Assembly: GCF_900114015.1 (NCBI RefSeq)
Contig: NZ_FORN01000004.1
Span: forward strand, 124,001-188,000
From: Caulobacter sp. UNC279MFTsu5.1
Lineage (GTDB): Bacteria; Pseudomonadota; Alphaproteobacteria; Caulobacterales; Caulobacteraceae
Direction: 5' to 3'
Length of the DNA: 64,000 nucleotides
The position numbers and the translations under genes were made by a program. Of this stretch, positions 62,812 through 64,000 are shown in pieces. The notes under the pieces were generated by a model. The model made no database searches, was not told where the DNA came from, and saw only the letters and a list, made by a program, of their open reading frames with translations. Every line of letters begins with the position of its first letter. Position 1 is the first letter of the stretch.

Positions 62812-63033
62812 ATGAACGACGACGATCCTTCCGAAGAAACCGACATCGCCATCGAGCGGCGTCTGGCGACCCTGCGCGAAGAGCACCAGGACCTCGGCGA
62901 CGCGGTCTCGGCCCTCGAGGAACGCCCCCAGCCCGACATGCTGCAGATCGCTCGCCTCAAGCGCCGCAAGCTGGCCCTGAAGGACGAGATCGTGCGGCTC
63001 GAGGATCAACTGACGCCGGACATCATCGCCTAG
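62812..63033 (+). CDS. DUF465/YdcH-family small protein
   Basis: A 73-residue acidic helical protein of the DUF465 family: IERRLATLREEHQDLGDAVSALEERPQPDMLQIARLKRRKLALKDEIVRLEDQL. The GGAGCGTCC before the ATG supports the start. It overlaps the convergent LysR-type gene by 11 bp at 63023. Confidence 0.88.
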   Translation: MNDDDPSEETDIAIERRLATLREEHQDLGDAVSALEERPQPDMLQIARLKRRKLALKDEIVRLEDQLTPDIIA

Positions 63034-63943
63034 ACGGATCGACCTTCCGCTCTGGAGCCATCACCTCGGCCAGCCACGCCCGCAAGGCGCCGACGGCCTG
63101 GCCGTCGCGGGCGGCGGGCGGATAGACCAGCTGAAACCGTCGCCCTGCGAGCGCCGGCCCGAACGGCTGGACCAGCAGGCCGCCGGCCAGCTCGTCGGCC
63201 ACCAGCGTCAAGCTGGCCAGAACCACCCCTTGCCCGGCCACCGCCGCCTGGATGGCGTGACTGTCGTCGGTGAAACGCGGCCCCGCCTCGACGTCCAGGC
63301 CCGCCATCCCCGCCTGTCGGGCCCAAAGTCTCCAAGTCGGAGCGTCGGCGCCGGGATGGCGCCATTCGGCGTGGATCAAGGCGTGCGCGACCAGGTCCCT
63401 CGCGTCGGTCAAGCCCAGGCTCGGACTGCACACCGGTGCGAAACGGTCGTCGACCAGGGGTTCGGAGACCAGCCCAGGCCAGGGCCCCAGGCCGTAGCGC
63501 ACCGCCGCGTCGGCGTCGCCGGCCCGCAGGTCGACCGGATCGTCTGTGGCCAGCACGCGCAGGTCCAGCTCCGGATTGGCGGCGCGGAACGCCTCGACCC
63601 GGCCGGCCAACCGCCGGGCGGCGAAGGCCATGGTCGTCGACAGAGTCACGACTCGGCGCCCGGAGCCGGCGCGCAAGCCGGCGACCGCCTGCTCGAAGGC
63701 GTCGAAGCCGTCCATGAGGACCGGGAACAGTCGCGCCCCGGCGGCCGTCAGGCTGACGCTACGGACGCCGCGCACGAACAGCGCCTGGTCCAGGTACGCC
63801 TCCAGCTGGCGCACCTGGTGGCTGACCGCGGTGGGCGTCACGGCCAGCTCCTCGGCCGCTAGGCGAAAGCTGAGCCGGCGGGCGGCGGCCTCGAAGGCGC
63901 GCAGCGCGGAAAGCGGCGGGAGACGACGCATGGATGATTTCAT
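63023..63943 (-). CDS. LysR-type transcriptional regulator (GcvA-like)
   Basis: A 306-residue LysR-type regulator. The HTH is RRLPPLSALRAFEAAARRLSFRLAAEELAVTPTAVSHQVRQLEAYLDQALFVRGVRSVSLTAAGARLFP, with the pattern LxAFxxAARxxSFxxAAxELxVTPxAVSxQVxxLE of the GcvA group. A two-lobe effector domain follows. Its target is unknown; regulators of this group often control divergent amino-acid or antibiotic-resistance genes, and the gene upstream lies beyond the right edge. Confidence 0.92.
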   Translation of the reverse strand: MKSSMRRLPPLSALRAFEAAARRLSFRLAAEELAVTPTAVSHQVRQLEAYLDQALFVRGVRSVSLTAAGARLFPVLMDGFDAFEQAVAGLRAGSGRRVVTLSTTMAFAARRLAGRVEAFRAANPELDLRVLATDDPVDLRAGDADAAVRYGLGPWPGLVSEPLVDDRFAPVCSPSLGLTDARDLVAHALIHAEWRHPGADAPTWRLWARQAGMAGLDVEAGPRFTDDSHAIQAAVAGQGVVLASLTLVADELAGGLLVQPFGPALAGRRFQLVYPPAARDGQAVGALRAWLAEVMAPERKVDPSRR

Positions 63944-64000
63944 CTCATCTATCAGCTGCAGATTTCGCGTTTGTAGCGGATGTTTCGGCGCGCGATCCAG

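Overview
The window is high-GC alphaproteobacterial chromosome, most likely Caulobacter or a close member of Caulobacteraceae. The best pointers are an RcdA gene (ClpXP adaptor for CtrA degradation) beside a DUF1192 gene, a DUF1013/TrcR-type cell-cycle regulator, HWE-family sensor kinase architecture, DUF465 and DUF1178 proteins, a ubiG/lysC divergent pair, and a 75-residue L31. Genes are dense on both strands, and I saw no rRNA, tRNA, CRISPR array, prophage or intact insertion sequence.

Layout. 1-14.8 kb: prmC (cut by the left edge) and prfA face the same way but are separated by a toxin-antitoxin cluster, a MOSC protein, a YihY-family membrane protein, an unknown membrane protein and an acetyltransferase. 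Then come a LysE exporter divergent from a MocR-type regulator, OsmC, ispG, a proline-rich TonB-like membrane protein and a RodZ-like protein. 15-24.4 kb: ptsP, a glycine-zipper protein, a DMT exporter, a GST, an alpha-L-fucosidase, lysC and the divergent ubiG. 24.6-33.8 kb: two more glycine-zipper envelope proteins, a compact comF-grxC-nitrilase-DUF1178 operon, a methyltransferase, mutT with a small Flp-type pilin, and a GH43 glycosidase with its MFS transporter. 33.9-34.7 kb: a decayed repeat-protein gene. 34.9-42.1 kb: an RhlE-type helicase, secA, a PpiC lipoprotein and argJ. 42.1-53.7 kb: small unknown proteins, an ECF sigma factor with a divergent AhpD-like protein, an ABC-2 exporter, an HWE kinase, and a DHA2-type MFS exporter divergent from an ArsR-like regulator. 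53.7-64 kb: an MsbA-like exporter, rpmE, rcdA, a quinone oxidoreductase operon, trcR, ubiX and a LysR regulator.

How the parts work together. Housekeeping genes (translation release, isoprenoid, ubiquinone, lysine and arginine pathways, Sec export, cell-cycle proteolysis) form the backbone, with accessory pieces between them. Three glycosidase/transport genes point to use of plant-type polysaccharide. Several regulators sit divergently beside an exporter or enzyme they probably control. The clearest regulatory structure is between 43502 and 43584, where two mirror-image ECF41-type promoter motifs interleave between the sigma-factor gene and its partner.

Intergenic palindromes are frequent and fall into several families. 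One family is a 162-bp composite element present twice (36371 and 52495). Its first copy carries a good rho-independent terminator in its middle; its second copy supplies the C-terminal tail of the ArsR-like regulator. All functional statements are from reading the sequence; no database search was run.
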